From contig NZ_AZEA01000003.1 in assembly GCF_001435575.1 (NCBI RefSeq), positions 55,148-119,147 on the forward strand: a DNA stretch of 64,000 nucleotides, in the 5' to 3' direction. This DNA is from Lentilactobacillus sunkii DSM 19904. Lineage in GTDB: Bacteria; Bacillota; Bacilli; Lactobacillales; Lactobacillaceae. Numbering within the stretch: the stretch's first letter is position 1; each line of letters starts with the position of its first letter. The position numbers and the translations under genes were made by a program. Below the pieces are notes generated by a model, which was not told where the DNA came from, ran no database searches, and was given only the letters and a program-made list of their open reading frames with translations. This document shows positions 26,428 through 36,200 of the stretch, one piece after another.

Positions 26428-28371
26428 TTAAATGATCTCCTGGTCTGTATGATGAGGATCCTGAATTCGTTTGAACATCTTTTCAATCTCTTCGTTGGTA
26501 AATTTAACCAATACCGGCCGTCCATGTGGGCAGTTATATGGGTTCTCACATTCAGGAAGTCGTTTGAGCAATGCCTTTGCCTGAAGCTCATCAAGATGAT
26601 GGTTGGCTTTGATTGCCCGCTTACAGCTCATCATGATGGCAGTTTTTTCGCGAAAGGCAGCGACTGAAATTTTATGGTCGGATAAAATCCAATCAATCAT
26701 TTCTTTGATTGTATCTTCTTCCTGGCCTGCCTTGAACCACATTGGGTGCTCACGGACAATAAAACTGTTTTGGCCAAATTGTTCCAGATGAATCCCAAGC
26801 TGATCAAGTAAGTCCATATGATCGCTGATGAGTAAAAAATCGGACGTTGAATAATCCAACACGATCGGCACCAGCAGTTTTTGCTGGTCATCGGAAACTT
26901 CGCCAATTTGTTTTCTGTAAAATTCATAATTAATTCGCTCTTGGGCGGCATGTTGGTCAACCAGATACATATTATCGGCGGTTTCAGCAACCAGATAGGT
27001 TCCATGAACCTGACCGATATAATTTAAATGTGGAAAACCGGTTTCCACCACTAATTCGGACTGCTCAGGTTGATCAAGGTCATGGCCCTCCTGTTGATTT
27101 TGCATGGAGCTGTCAACTGGATTGCTTTCAAACACGGGCACGGAGCTGGGTTCGTTTTTTAATAATTCATCAAATTGGTTCACTTGTGAACTGTCAAGAT
27201 CATCTCTTGATTTGACAACCACCGGCGTCACATTGGTCTGACTAATTGTCGGCACCGGTTCTGAATCCACTGCAAATAACGGCGGATTGGTGTTGACTTG
27301 TTCATCCGTTGAAACACTGAATTGATGAGGTGTTGCGTTAAACGGTTTCTTAAAGTCCCTGGTAGCATCCGGGATCAGCTGTTTATCACGAAGCATGTCA
27401 TAAATGGCATCTGAAATCAGCTTACCAATTGCCGGTTCATCACTGATTCGAACTTCCTGTTTGGTAGGATGGACATTCACATCAATCAATGCCGGATCGG
27501 CATCGATTTTGATAACGGCAATTGGAAACCGGCCAATCATTAACTTTGAGCCATAACCGGCAATCACAGCCTTGGTAAGTGGAAAGTTGCGAATGAACCG
27601 ACCATTGAGAATCAGTGAAATATAATTGCGGCTTGAACGGGTCAATTCGGGCAGACTGACAAAGCCACTGACCTTGATATCAAGATCTTTGCCTTTGATC
27701 GGCTGCATCTTGGAAACCGTTTTGACACCGTAAATCGCGCCAAGCACCTGAAGCAGGTCACCCCGACCGGAAGTTCTCAACAACTCCCTGCCGTTGCTGA
27801 TAAACGAAAAAGCAATTTCTGGATGACTCAGTGCAAGCCGGTTAACAATATCAGAAATCTTGGCGAGTTCAGTATTTGGCGAACTTAAATATTTCAGTCG
27901 AGCCGGCGTGTTATAAAACAACGAGGCAACTTCAACGGTTGTCCCCTTTCGAGACTCCGATGCCTTCTGCTCAACCAATTTACCGCCCTTATACTCAACC
28001 TCGGTTCCGATTGACCCAGTAGAAGTTTTCATCTTCACATTGGCCACTGAACTGATACTGGGCAGCGCTTCACCACGAAAGCCCAGTGTTCGAACCCGGA
28101 AAAGGTCCCGTTGTTCAGAAATTTTACTGGTGGCATGACGAAGAAAAGCTGTTTGAACTTGGGAAGAATCAATTCCATTCCCGTCGTCAACCACCTTTAT
28201 CAGCTTCAAGCCTGAATTCTCGACTGTAACATCAATTTCAGAGCTGTGTGCATCTATTGAGTTTTCGACTAATTCTTTAACTACTGATGACGGTCGTTCA
28301 ACAACTTCTCCAGCGGCTATTTGATTAGAAAGAATTGTCGGCAGCTTATGAATTTCGTTCAAATCGATCAC
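26428..28371 (-). CDS. mutL: DNA mismatch repair protein MutL
   Basis: 647 residues. The GHKL ATPase motifs are at the start ([35 protein letters not shown]). The linker (residues about 340-440) is low in complexity. The C-terminal dimerisation domain has the endonuclease motif [23 protein letters not shown] and NCPHGRP, so this is the nicking type of MutL found in bacteria without MutH. It starts with GTG at 28371, GGAG six bases upstream, one base after the mutS stop. Confidence 0.96.
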   Translation of the reverse strand: MIDLNEIHKLPTILSNQIAAGEVVERPSSVVKELVENSIDAHSSEIDVTVENSGLKLIKVVDDGNGIDSSQVQTAFLRHATSKISEQRDLFRVRTLGFRGEALPSISSVANVKMKTSTGSIGTEVEYKGGKLVEQKASESRKGTTVEVASLFYNTPARLKYLSSPNTELAKISDIVNRLALSHPEIAFSFISNGRELLRTSGRGDLLQVLGAIYGVKTVSKMQPIKGKDLDIKVSGFVSLPELTRSSRNYISLILNGRFIRNFPLTKAVIAGYGSKLMIGRFPIAVIKIDADPALIDVNVHPTKQEVRISDEPAIGKLISDAIYDMLRDKQLIPDATRDFKKPFNATPHQFSVSTDEQVNTNPPLFAVDSEPVPTISQTNVTPVVVKSRDDLDSSQVNQFDELLKNEPSSVPVFESNPVDSSMQNQQEGHDLDQPEQSELVVETGFPHLNYIGQVHGTYLVAETADNMYLVDQHAAQERINYEFYRKQIGEVSDDQQKLLVPIVLDYSTSDFLLISDHMDLLDQLGIHLEQFGQNSFIVREHPMWFKAGQEEDTIKEMIDWILSDHKISVAAFREKTAIMMSCKRAIKANHHLDELQAKALLKRLPECENPYNCPHGRPVLVKFTNEEIEKMFKRIQDPHHTDQEII

Positions 28372-28372
28372 C

Positions 28373-30961
28373 TTAATCTCCGTTTATCTTCTGTTGCCAT
28401 TTATATACTTGATTCATGATTTGCATGGGTGTTTTAGACATCAAATCCAATTTCTTTAATTGTGACACAACTTCAGCTTGTTTATCATCAATTTGCTCAA
28501 GTGGAAAAAGTGATGTTTGCTGTTCAGCAGCTTGTTGAGGCGCTTCTTTGGGTGCTGATGGCTTTTCATGCTGTTCTTCGGCCTGCTGTTCCAGCTTCGT
28601 CAAAATGTCGTTTGCGCGGTGTAAGAGGCCTTCTGGCAACCCGGCTAATTTTGCTACATGAATACCGTATGATTTATCGGCAGGCCCTGGTTGGATCTTA
28701 TGCAGAAATACCAGTTCACCATTTGACTCAGTCGCCCCAACGTGGACATTCTGCAGACGTTTCAACGATTCGTCCAATACGGTTAATTCATGGTAGTGGG
28801 TGGAGAACAAAGTCTTTGCCCCAATATTGTTATGAACATACTCAATAATTGCCTGAGCCAATGCCATTCCATCATATGTTGCAGTCCCCCGGCCAATCTC
28901 ATCAAACAAGATTAAACTATTGGGAGTCGCATTCTCAATGGCGTCATTTGCTTCTTTCATTTCCACCATAAAAGTACTCTGACCGGAAATCAGATCATCG
29001 GCCGCACCAATCCGCGTGAAAATCTTATCGAAAACAGGTAGTTTTGCCTCTTTTGCAGGAACAAAGCAGCCCATCTGATTCATAATGACACACAGCGCCA
29101 TTTGACGCATGTACGTACTCTTACCAGACATGTTTGGCCCGGTAATCAATAAAATACTGGTGTCTTCATCTAAATTAACGTCATTAGGTACATACTGCTG
29201 ATGACCGAGCACCTTCTCGACAACCGGGTGACGACCGTCTTTGACATCGACAACATGTTTGGTTGTGAGTGTCGGCCGAACAAACCGGTATTCTTCACTG
29301 ACGGCAGCAAAGCTTTGTAGCACATCAATCGATGCCACTGAATCCGCTAAATCCTGGATCCGCTTAATTGATTGTTTGATATCATCACGAATTTTGACAA
29401 ACAGCTTGTACTCCAAAGTTTTGCTCTGTTCTTGGGCTTCCAAGATTAAGGCTTCTTTATCCTTTAACTCGGGAGTTGAGAATCGCTCGGCATTTGCCAA
29501 GGTCTGCTTTCGCTGATAGCGGTTGGCTGGGATCTTGTCCAAATTGACCTTGGTCACTTCAATGTAATAACCGAAAACGTGGTTAAAACCAACTTTAAGA
29601 TTGTTAATTCCGGTCACTTTACGTTCTTTGGCTTCCAGTTCTGCAAGCCATTTTTGACCATTGTTGGTTGCATCACGATACTTGTCCAGCTGTTGGTTAT
29701 AGCCATCTTTGATGACTCCGCCGTCAGTCACTGAAATCGGCGGTTCTTCAACAATCGAAGAATCAATTTCATTCACAATATCATCCAAAGGGACAAGGTT
29801 CTTCAACATATCCTCAAAGCTTTTGTCAGCAATTTGTTCTAAGATGTACTTAATTTTGGGTACCTGTTTAAGAGATGTCTTCAACTGAATGAGGTCTCGA
29901 CCATTAACGCTGCCAAATGCAATTCGGCCCGCCAAACGTTCCAAATCGTACACTTTAATTAATTCATCCTGAAGTTGGTTGCGCTCAAAATAGTGATCCA
30001 GTAGAACTGCAACTGCATCATGGCGTTTATTAATCATGTTTCGATTAACCAATGGGCGTTCAATCCACTGTTTCAACTTCCGCCCACCCATGGCCGTTTT
30101 AGTTTGATCAAGAAGCCACAATAAAGTGCCTGATTTTTTTCCAGTCCTGATGTTTCTAAGCAATTCCAAGTTGTATTGTGAATTATGGTCAAGTTCCAAA
30201 AAATCGGATGGTTCATAGACCACCGCTCTTTTTAGATGCTGAAGGCTTCGCTTTTGGGTCTCTTGAATATAATCCAGTAATCGTTTCAGCACCTGCTTCA
30301 TCAAGGCATCGTCAACATCTTGACTTAAGTAACTGACCGAAGAATTGACTGGTAAATCAGATTGATGGGAAATGAGAATTCCAAGTTTCTTAACGGTCTC
30401 CTGAATCGCCTCTGGCAAGTCCTTATCAACAACAATTTCTTTGGTCTGCAAAGAAACCAGCTCATTGACAAATTCTGCTTGAGTGGTTAGTTTGGCAACT
30501 TTAAGTTCACCGGTGGACAAATCTGCGTAAGCAAAAGCATACTCATTGTTTTTTCCATCATAAACCACCGATGTCAAATAATTATTCGATTTAGCGTTTT
30601 CACTGCCAACGTCAACTTGAGTCCCGGGAGTCACTAGTTGAATGACTTCACGTTTGACCATTCCTTTGGCCAGTCTTGGATCTTCCATCTGCTCACAGAT
30701 AGCGACTTTATAACCCTGATCAACTAAAATGTCGATATAGTTTTGAACAGCTTTGTGCGGTACCCCGCACATTGGAACGGGATTATCGGCATTCCGGCTG
30801 CGATTTGTTAAAGTTAATTCCAATAACTGGGATCCCTTAATGGCGTCGTCGTTGAACATTTCATAAAAGTCACCGAGCCGATAAAACAAGAACGCGTCAG
30901 GATACTGGTCCTTTATTTTTTGATACTGTACCATCATCGGAGTTAATTCTTTTTTTGCCAA
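28373..30961 (-). CDS. mutS: DNA mismatch repair protein MutS
   Basis: 862 residues, full length. The mismatch-binding N-terminal domain has [16 protein letters not shown], where the Phe-x-Glu pair that probes the mismatch appears as F-Y-E. The connector, lever and clamp domains and the ATPase with Walker [10 protein letters not shown] (about residue 612) and [14 protein letters not shown] follow. The C-terminal Q/E-rich linker and last helix fit dimer or beta-clamp contacts. It appears to start with TTG at 30961 behind AAGGGG. mutS-mutL are adjacent and coupled. Confidence 0.97.
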   Translation of the reverse strand: MAKKELTPMMVQYQKIKDQYPDAFLFYRLGDFYEMFNDDAIKGSQLLELTLTNRSRNADNPVPMCGVPHKAVQNYIDILVDQGYKVAICEQMEDPRLAKGMVKREVIQLVTPGTQVDVGSENAKSNNYLTSVVYDGKNNEYAFAYADLSTGELKVAKLTTQAEFVNELVSLQTKEIVVDKDLPEAIQETVKKLGILISHQSDLPVNSSVSYLSQDVDDALMKQVLKRLLDYIQETQKRSLQHLKRAVVYEPSDFLELDHNSQYNLELLRNIRTGKKSGTLLWLLDQTKTAMGGRKLKQWIERPLVNRNMINKRHDAVAVLLDHYFERNQLQDELIKVYDLERLAGRIAFGSVNGRDLIQLKTSLKQVPKIKYILEQIADKSFEDMLKNLVPLDDIVNEIDSSIVEEPPISVTDGGVIKDGYNQQLDKYRDATNNGQKWLAELEAKERKVTGINNLKVGFNHVFGYYIEVTKVNLDKIPANRYQRKQTLANAERFSTPELKDKEALILEAQEQSKTLEYKLFVKIRDDIKQSIKRIQDLADSVASIDVLQSFAAVSEEYRFVRPTLTTKHVVDVKDGRHPVVEKVLGHQQYVPNDVNLDEDTSILLITGPNMSGKSTYMRQMALCVIMNQMGCFVPAKEAKLPVFDKIFTRIGAADDLISGQSTFMVEMKEANDAIENATPNSLILFDEIGRGTATYDGMALAQAIIEYVHNNIGAKTLFSTHYHELTVLDESLKRLQNVHVGATESNGELVFLHKIQPGPADKSYGIHVAKLAGLPEGLLHRANDILTKLEQQAEEQHEKPSAPKEAPQQAAEQQTSLFPLEQIDDKQAEVVSQLKKLDLMSKTPMQIMNQVYKWQQKINGD

Positions 30962-31026
30962 CTGAAAGTCCCCTTAAATTCCAACTGAATTTTGTTTCAG
31001 CATATCATGCATTGTTGCTTATTTGT

Positions 31027-31821
31027 TTATAATTGATCATCAGTCATCGACACTGTTTCGATGTGGGTGGCGTGACCAGTCTTATCATCGATATCAATGA
31101 AACATCCGGAAATAATTCCACGACCAGTTTCCATTACCTTAAAACGTGCTGGCCGTTGGTCTAAGAATCGTTGAATAACACTGTCAGGCTGCATCCCCAG
31201 CATGCCGTCAGCGGGTCCGGTCATCCCAGCATCAGTCAAAAAAGCGGTCTTTCCCGCCAAAATACGGGCATCGTTTGTTTGAACATGGGTATGGGTGCCA
31301 ACCACAGCAGAAATTCGGCCATCCAGATAACGGGCAATTGCAAGCTTTTCACTGGTTGCTTCGGCATGAAAATCCATAAAAATACAATTTGTGGTTTTAG
31401 TAATCTCATCAACCAATTCATCCGCTAACGCAAACGGATCATCCAGATTATCCATGAACACTCGGCCCTGGAAATTCAAAACAGCAAGTTGTTTGCCATT
31501 TACATTAACCATGGTATATCCCTTACCGGGAGTCGTTCGTTTAGGAAAATTATATGGCCGGATTAATCGTTTGGCATCATCGATAAAATCTAATATTTCA
31601 TTGTTACTCCAAGCATGATTTCCCAGTGTCACAACATCGACGCCGTCACTCATCAGCTGTTTATAGATACTTAAAGAAATGCCACGGCCCATCGAAGTTG
31701 CGTTTTCACCATTGACAATCGTCACCTGCGGTTTAATCTCTTGTTTTAACTTCGGCAGAAAGTCGCCAATCATTGAAACACCCTTGTCGCCAACCACATC
31801 GCCGATAAAAAGAATTCGCAT
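31027..31821 (-). CDS. ymdB: YmdB-type metallophosphoesterase (TIGR00282 family)
   Basis: 264 residues with metal-site motifs G-D-V-V-G (start), NGENAT, TLGNHAW and DFHAEATSEK and GTHTHVQT. In Bacillus YmdB is a 2',3'-cyclic-nucleotide phosphodiesterase that switches between biofilm and motility and is always next to rny. Here too it directly follows rny, separated by an rny terminator. GAGG lies eight bases before the ATG. Confidence 0.92.
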   Translation of the reverse strand: MRILFIGDVVGDKGVSMIGDFLPKLKQEIKPQVTIVNGENATSMGRGISLSIYKQLMSDGVDVVTLGNHAWSNNEILDFIDDAKRLIRPYNFPKRTTPGKGYTMVNVNGKQLAVLNFQGRVFMDNLDDPFALADELVDEITKTTNCIFMDFHAEATSEKLAIARYLDGRISAVVGTHTHVQTNDARILAGKTAFLTDAGMTGPADGMLGMQPDSVIQRFLDQRPARFKVMETGRGIISGCFIDIDDKTGHATHIETVSMTDDQL

Positions 31822-31876
31822 TTATTTTTCCTCGATACTTTCTGATTTATATAAAATAATTCTAACATTTATTAAA

Positions 31877-31903
31877 AGAAAAAAGACCAGAGACTCTGAT
31901 CTT
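31877..31903 (-). terminator. Terminator of rny
   Basis: Nine paired positions (31883-31891 with 31895-31903, one G-U) directly next to the rny stop codon. The minus strand continues into about eight U-rich bases. Confidence 0.75.
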
Positions 31904-33484
31904 TTATCTTGCGTATTCGACTGAACGAACTTCCCTGATAACTGTGACTTTAATGTGACCAGGATACTTCATTTCAGTTTCAATCTTTTGTTTAATCTCA
32001 CGGGACAACACAATTGCTTGTGTATCCGTTATATCTTCGGGTTTTGCAATAACTCGAATCTCTCGACCCGCTTGAATCGCATAACTCTTTTGAACTTCGT
32101 TAAAGCTGTCGGTGATCTTTTCGAGGCTGTCAAGGCGATGAACAAAGCTTTCAAGTGATTCGCTGTGTGCTCCTGGACGCGAAATCGCAATCTTTTCAGC
32201 AACAGCAACCAATTCGGAAATGATTGTTTCCGGATTATGGCCTTCTTCATATCCTTTGATAGCATCAATGACAACTGGACTCTCATGATACTTTTTGGCG
32301 AAATCAACCCCAACTTGTACATGTGACCCCTCAACACCATTATTCGCAGCTTTACCAATATCGTGTAATAATCCTGCGCGTTTAGCTAAAGTAACATCCT
32401 CACCTAATTCTGCTGCAAAAGCACCTGCCAACTTAGCGACCTCAATTGAATGACTAAGCAGATTCTGCCCATGATCAATCTTAAAGTTAAGTTGTCCAAC
32501 TAATTTGATCATATCTGGACTCATAGAATGAATTCCCAAGTCGAATAACGTTTCTTCACCAATCTCTTGGATCCGTTCGTCAAGCTCTTTACGGCTCTTT
32601 TCGACCATTTCTTCAATCCGTGCCGGATGGATTCGACCATCCTTAATTAACTTCTCAAGTGTCATTTTAGCAACTTCTCTTCGAATTGGATCAAAGCCGC
32701 TGAGTACAACTGCTTGTGGCGTGTCATCAATAATTAAATCAATCCCGGTTAAGGTTTCGAAAGTCCGAATATTCCGGCCTTCACGACCAATAATTCGTCC
32801 TTTCATATCTTCATTTGGAAGACTCACAACAGAAACGGTTGTCTCAGAGACAACATCTGCTGAACTTTGCTGAATTGCTTCAATTATCAGATTCTTGGCA
32901 TTTTCATCAGCTTCCGTCTGGGCCTGATAGTAACTTTCCTTTACCATCCGTGCCTTTTCATCAGCTAATTTATCGCCAGTTTCTTTCAAAATCATGTCAC
33001 GTGCTTCAGATTGAGTTAAAGCTGCAACTTTCTCAACTTCGGCTTGGCGTTTTGCGATAAGTGAGTTTGCTTCATCTTGTTGTGTAACTAAATTCTGTTG
33101 TTCACGATTAATCTTCTGCTCTTTACGATTTAACGAGCTCTCACGACGTTCGAAAGCACTGTCTTTCCGATCAAGAGCTTCCTCACGCTGCAGCAAACGA
33201 TCCTCTTGCTTTTGGATCTCCGCACGACGAGACTTCAGTTCTTTCTCAACTGAAGAACGGTAGCGGTGATTTTTCTCCTGAGCTGATAACGTTGCCTCTT
33301 TGACAACAGTTTCAGCTTTTTTCTTAGCATCTGCCAAAATTCCTTTGGCAGAACCATTAGCGGAGTCAAGATCTTTCTCGTGGATCTTCTTTTGTGCAGA
33401 CTTGCCGATTACAAAGCTTAAAATACCAACAAAACCAACAACAATTATAGCGATGATTGCGAGGATTATCCCAGCCATGGTCAT
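31904..33484 (-). CDS. rny: Ribonuclease Y
   Basis: 526 residues, the membrane-anchored endoribonuclease that starts mRNA turnover in Firmicutes. One N-terminal membrane helix (residues about 5-27), a long charged coiled coil (40-200), a KH domain (GRIIGREGRNIRTFE, about 215-275) and an HD domain with HDIGKA are visible in order. GGAGGTG lies seven bases before the ATG. It has its own promoter, an adjacent inverted repeat and a terminator, with ymdB following. Confidence 0.97.
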   Translation of the reverse strand: MTMAGIILAIIAIIVVGFVGILSFVIGKSAQKKIHEKDLDSANGSAKGILADAKKKAETVVKEATLSAQEKNHRYRSSVEKELKSRRAEIQKQEDRLLQREEALDRKDSAFERRESSLNRKEQKINREQQNLVTQQDEANSLIAKRQAEVEKVAALTQSEARDMILKETGDKLADEKARMVKESYYQAQTEADENAKNLIIEAIQQSSADVVSETTVSVVSLPNEDMKGRIIGREGRNIRTFETLTGIDLIIDDTPQAVVLSGFDPIRREVAKMTLEKLIKDGRIHPARIEEMVEKSRKELDERIQEIGEETLFDLGIHSMSPDMIKLVGQLNFKIDHGQNLLSHSIEVAKLAGAFAAELGEDVTLAKRAGLLHDIGKAANNGVEGSHVQVGVDFAKKYHESPVVIDAIKGYEEGHNPETIISELVAVAEKIAISRPGAHSESLESFVHRLDSLEKITDSFNEVQKSYAIQAGREIRVIAKPEDITDTQAIVLSREIKQKIETEMKYPGHIKVTVIREVRSVEYAR

Positions 33485-33546
33485 GGCTTTTCACCTCCAA
33501 ATCATCAAAAAATGATTATTTCTAAACCAATTAATAGATGTTATTT

Positions 33547-33599
33547 GATTATTGACACAATTCTTATTTTAATGTTTGTTATCACTAGTGTCAATCATC
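33547..33599. repeat. Inverted repeat spanning the rny promoter
   Basis: Two 12-base arms (33547-33558 and 33588-33599) match as an inverted repeat with one mismatch and 29 bases between. The right arm covers the -35 of rny. A protein operator with two half-sites or a coincidence of two -35-like boxes are both possible. Confidence 0.5.
33566..33594 (-). promoter_or_regulatory. Promoter of rny
   Basis: Minus strand TTGACA (33589-33594), 17-base spacer, TAAAAT (33566-33571). Confidence 0.8.
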
Positions 33600-33701
33600 T
33601 TTGCGTAAGGCACTCCGGCAGTTGTATATAACAAGATTCATTTGACGAGAAGATTTTGTTTCAGAATGTTTCACAAAAGCCCATCGTACCGTGATTGGAT
33701 A

Positions 33702-33737
33702 ACAAAAATGGGCGCCCCCCATGTAAGAGCGTCCATT
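33702..33737 (-). terminator. Terminator of recA
   Basis: Stem 33707-33715 with 33729-33737 (one internal mismatch), 13-base loop, followed on the minus strand by UUUUUG. About 30 bases past the recA stop. Confidence 0.75.
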
Positions 33738-33767
33738 CGAAAATCTATTGAAATTGGTATTGGTAAT

Positions 33768-34910
33768 TTATTTGCCAATATCTAAATCGATGCTGTCAAC
33801 TTTGGTTCCTTTGGAAGAATCAGTTGAATCTTCTTTTTTGGAATCCTTCTTGTCAGCTTTTTTATTGGTAGTTTTGCTTGAAGACTTTTTTGTGTCATCA
33901 GTCTTGTCTGGCATTGTATCGTCAGGAATATCATATGCTGCTCTGACTTTTTTCATAATCTCATCATACATATCCTGATGCTCTTCCAGGTAAGTCTTGG
34001 CGTTCTCACGCCCTTGGCCAATTCGTTCCTCACCATATGAGTACCACGAACCGGATTTATCGATAATATCCTTGTCAACGGCCATGTCGACTAATTCACC
34101 AGATTGAGAAATTCCTTTCCCATACATGATATCGACTTCGGCACGTTTAAATGGCGGTGCAACCTTGTTCTTGACAACTTTAATTCGAACACGGTTACCG
34201 ATGATATTGGTACCATCCTTGATCTGTTCGGCACGGCGGATTTCCAGCCGAATTGTGGCATAGAATTTCAGTGCTCGCCCACCAGGAGTAGTTTCCGGAT
34301 TTCCAAACATCACACCAACTTTTTCACGAATCTGGTTGATGAAAATTGCAATCGTTTTAGTTTTACTGATGGTTCCAGAAAGCTTTCGAAGTGCCTGAGA
34401 CATTAACCGGGCTTGGAGACCAACATGGGCATCTCCCATTTCGCCTTCGATTTCAGCACGTGGAACCAGTGCGGCAACCGAGTCAATCACGACAATATCA
34501 ATGGCACCACTGGTAACCAGTGCATCCGTAATTTGAAGCCCCTGTTCACCGGTATCAGGCTGAGAAAGCAGCAAGTCATCAATGTTGACGCCAAGATGAG
34601 TCGCATACACTGGATCCAAAGCGTTTTCTGCATCAATATAGGCAGCAGTCCCGCCACGTTTTTGAACTTCGGCAACGGCGTGTAATGCCACCGTCGTTTT
34701 ACCTGAACTTTCAGGCCCATAGACTTCTACAATTCGTCCACGTGGATATCCACCTACACCTAATGCGTCGTCTAATGCCAATGAACCGGATGGAATGGTC
34801 GAAATTTGAGTATCGGCCTTATCACCCATTCTCATAATTGACCCTTTTCCAAATTCTTTTTCAATATTTTTTAAGGCTTTATCTAAAGCTACTTTTCTTT
34901 GGTCAGCCAT
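33768..34910 (-). CDS. recA: Recombinase RecA
   Basis: 380 residues. Walker [10 protein letters not shown] (about 66-74), Walker [11 protein letters not shown], loop L1 [19 protein letters not shown] and loop L2 around [13 protein letters not shown] are present. It ends with a Lys/Ser/Asp-rich tail of about 50 residues (345-380), common in lactobacilli. RecA forms the strand-exchange filament and triggers LexA cleavage. GGAGG stands before the ATG. A perfect LexA box and a promoter lie upstream. Confidence 0.98.
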   Translation of the reverse strand: MADQRKVALDKALKNIEKEFGKGSIMRMGDKADTQISTIPSGSLALDDALGVGGYPRGRIVEVYGPESSGKTTVALHAVAEVQKRGGTAAYIDAENALDPVYATHLGVNIDDLLLSQPDTGEQGLQITDALVTSGAIDIVVIDSVAALVPRAEIEGEMGDAHVGLQARLMSQALRKLSGTISKTKTIAIFINQIREKVGVMFGNPETTPGGRALKFYATIRLEIRRAEQIKDGTNIIGNRVRIKVVKNKVAPPFKRAEVDIMYGKGISQSGELVDMAVDKDIIDKSGSWYSYGEERIGQGRENAKTYLEEHQDMYDEIMKKVRAAYDIPDDTMPDKTDDTKKSSSKTTNKKADKKDSKKEDSTDSSKGTKVDSIDLDIGK

Positions 34911-34952
34911 TAAATTCCTCCCACTATCCTAAACGGAAAAGTTTACTAATTA

Positions 34953-34981
34953 ACTATACTAATGATTTTCCAAAAAAGCAA
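34953..34981 (-). promoter_or_regulatory. Promoter of recA
   Basis: Minus strand TTGCTT (34976-34981), 17-base spacer, TATAGT (34953-34958). Confidence 0.65.
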
Positions 34982-34989
34982 TAAAAATG

Positions 34990-35003
34990 CGAACAAAAGT
35001 TCG
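34990..35003 (-). promoter_or_regulatory. LexA (DinR) box before recA
   Basis: CGAACTTTTGTTCG on the minus strand has both CGAAC and GTTCG half-sites intact, the Gram-positive SOS box. It lies eight bases upstream of the recA -35. Confidence 0.9.
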
Positions 35004-35011
35004 ACTAAAAG

Positions 35012-35482
35012 TTATTTATTGATCATATCCAAAGCCATCTGCAGCCCAGCCTGAACTGATGCCGCCCTGATCTCATTGCGTTCTCCATCAAACTGAAACT
35101 TCTTGGCATACGTCTTTGCTGTACCGTATGCAATTCCAATCCAGACGGTTCCGGCAGGGTTGCCTTCAAGCGTATCCGGGCCGGCAACTCCGGTAAATGA
35201 AACCCCCAGATCTTTGTCCATGATACTACGTGCCTGATTTGCCATCCAAATTGCAGTTGCCTCACTGACAACGCCATTTTCTTCAATGACATCACTTGGA
35301 ATGTGCAAGAGCTGCTCTTTAACCTGGTTTGAATATGTTACAAATCCCCCCTCAAAAACTTCCGAAACACCTGGAACATTACCGAGGGTACTCTGAAATT
35401 CTCCTGCAGTCAGGCTTTCTGCTGCAGTAATCGTAATGTGCCTGGATAAAAGTTCATTCACTAATGTCTGTTCTAATGCCAT
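35012..35482 (-). CDS. CinA C-terminal domain protein (PncC-like nicotinamide-nucleotide amidase)
   Basis: 156 residues that correspond only to the C-terminal domain of CinA, which deamidates NMN in pyridine-nucleotide salvage. Typical stretches are ITAAESLTAGEF, GGFVTYSNQVK, SFTGVAGPD and AGTVWIGIAYG. The N-terminal MoCF-like domain of full-length CinA (about 410 residues) is absent. The upstream gap to pgsA is only 119 bases, so it is not a frameshifted full gene here. A good ribosome site (AGAGGGAG) and intact frame say it is a working stand-alone form. The cinA-recA neighbourhood is kept. Confidence 0.88.
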   Translation of the reverse strand: MALEQTLVNELLSRHITITAAESLTAGEFQSTLGNVPGVSEVFEGGFVTYSNQVKEQLLHIPSDVIEENGVVSEATAIWMANQARSIMDKDLGVSFTGVAGPDTLEGNPAGTVWIGIAYGTAKTYAKKFQFDGERNEIRAASVQAGLQMALDMINK

Positions 35483-35601
35483 GTTGATTGCTCCCTCTAT
35501 TCGTTAATTACGGATAACCAGTCAAAATTATTCTTTTCTACTCAAAAAATACAGAAATGCCGGAAGACTCATTTTCATGAACCTTCCGGCAGCTGTTGGA
35601 C

Positions 35602-36183
35602 TTAAAATGAATCTGAAAAAACTGAACGGTTTTGGACAAAATAGTCAATACCTGAATAAATTGTGAAGAATAAGCAGGTGTATAACAGGATTAGTCCCAT
35701 CGGAATATTAATGGCGTCAAATAAAACGTTATTCAAGAATAACAAAATGATCGCCAACATTTGTGTCGTTGTTTTGATTTTACCTGGCCATGCCGCAGCA
35801 ATCACCTGACCCTCGTTTTCCACGATGATCAACCGCAATCCGGTAACAGCAAGCTCACGGCAGACAATAATCGCTGCAACCCAAGCTGGAACATCTCCGA
35901 GACCAACTAAAAATAGAAATGCGGTCATGACCAACATCTTATCAGCAAGTGGATCTGCAAACTTACCAAAATTTGTGACCAGATGATTCCGACGAGCAAT
36001 CTGACCATCCAAAAAATCGGTTAAGGAAGCCACCACAAAAATGATCGTTGCAATTAAACGGGTCATACTGATTGACGTTCCCGCCCAAACCACACTCCCG
36101 GAAAAAATTGGGGCAGCTAAAATGATGATAAAAAAGGGAATCAAAATAATTCTAAACATTGTTAATTTATTGGGTAAATTCAT
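35602..36183 (-). CDS. pgsA: CDP-diacylglycerol--glycerol-3-phosphate 3-phosphatidyltransferase
   Basis: A 193-residue membrane enzyme making phosphatidylglycerol phosphate, the first step to phosphatidylglycerol. The CDP-alcohol transferase signature D-x2-D-G-x2-A-R-x8-G-x3-D-x3-D is complete (from DFLDGQIARR to FADPLADK, about residues 60-85), with several membrane segments around it. The ATG at 36183 has GGAGG six bases upstream and is preferred over a TTG at 36189. It follows rodZ, a conserved neighbour. Confidence 0.95.
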   Translation of the reverse strand: MNLPNKLTMFRIILIPFFIIILAAPIFSGSVVWAGTSISMTRLIATIIFVVASLTDFLDGQIARRNHLVTNFGKFADPLADKMLVMTAFLFLVGLGDVPAWVAAIIVCRELAVTGLRLIIVENEGQVIAAAWPGKIKTTTQMLAIILLFLNNVLFDAINIPMGLILLYTCLFFTIYSGIDYFVQNRSVFSDSF

Positions 36184-36200
36184 GTTCAACCTCCAGCAGA

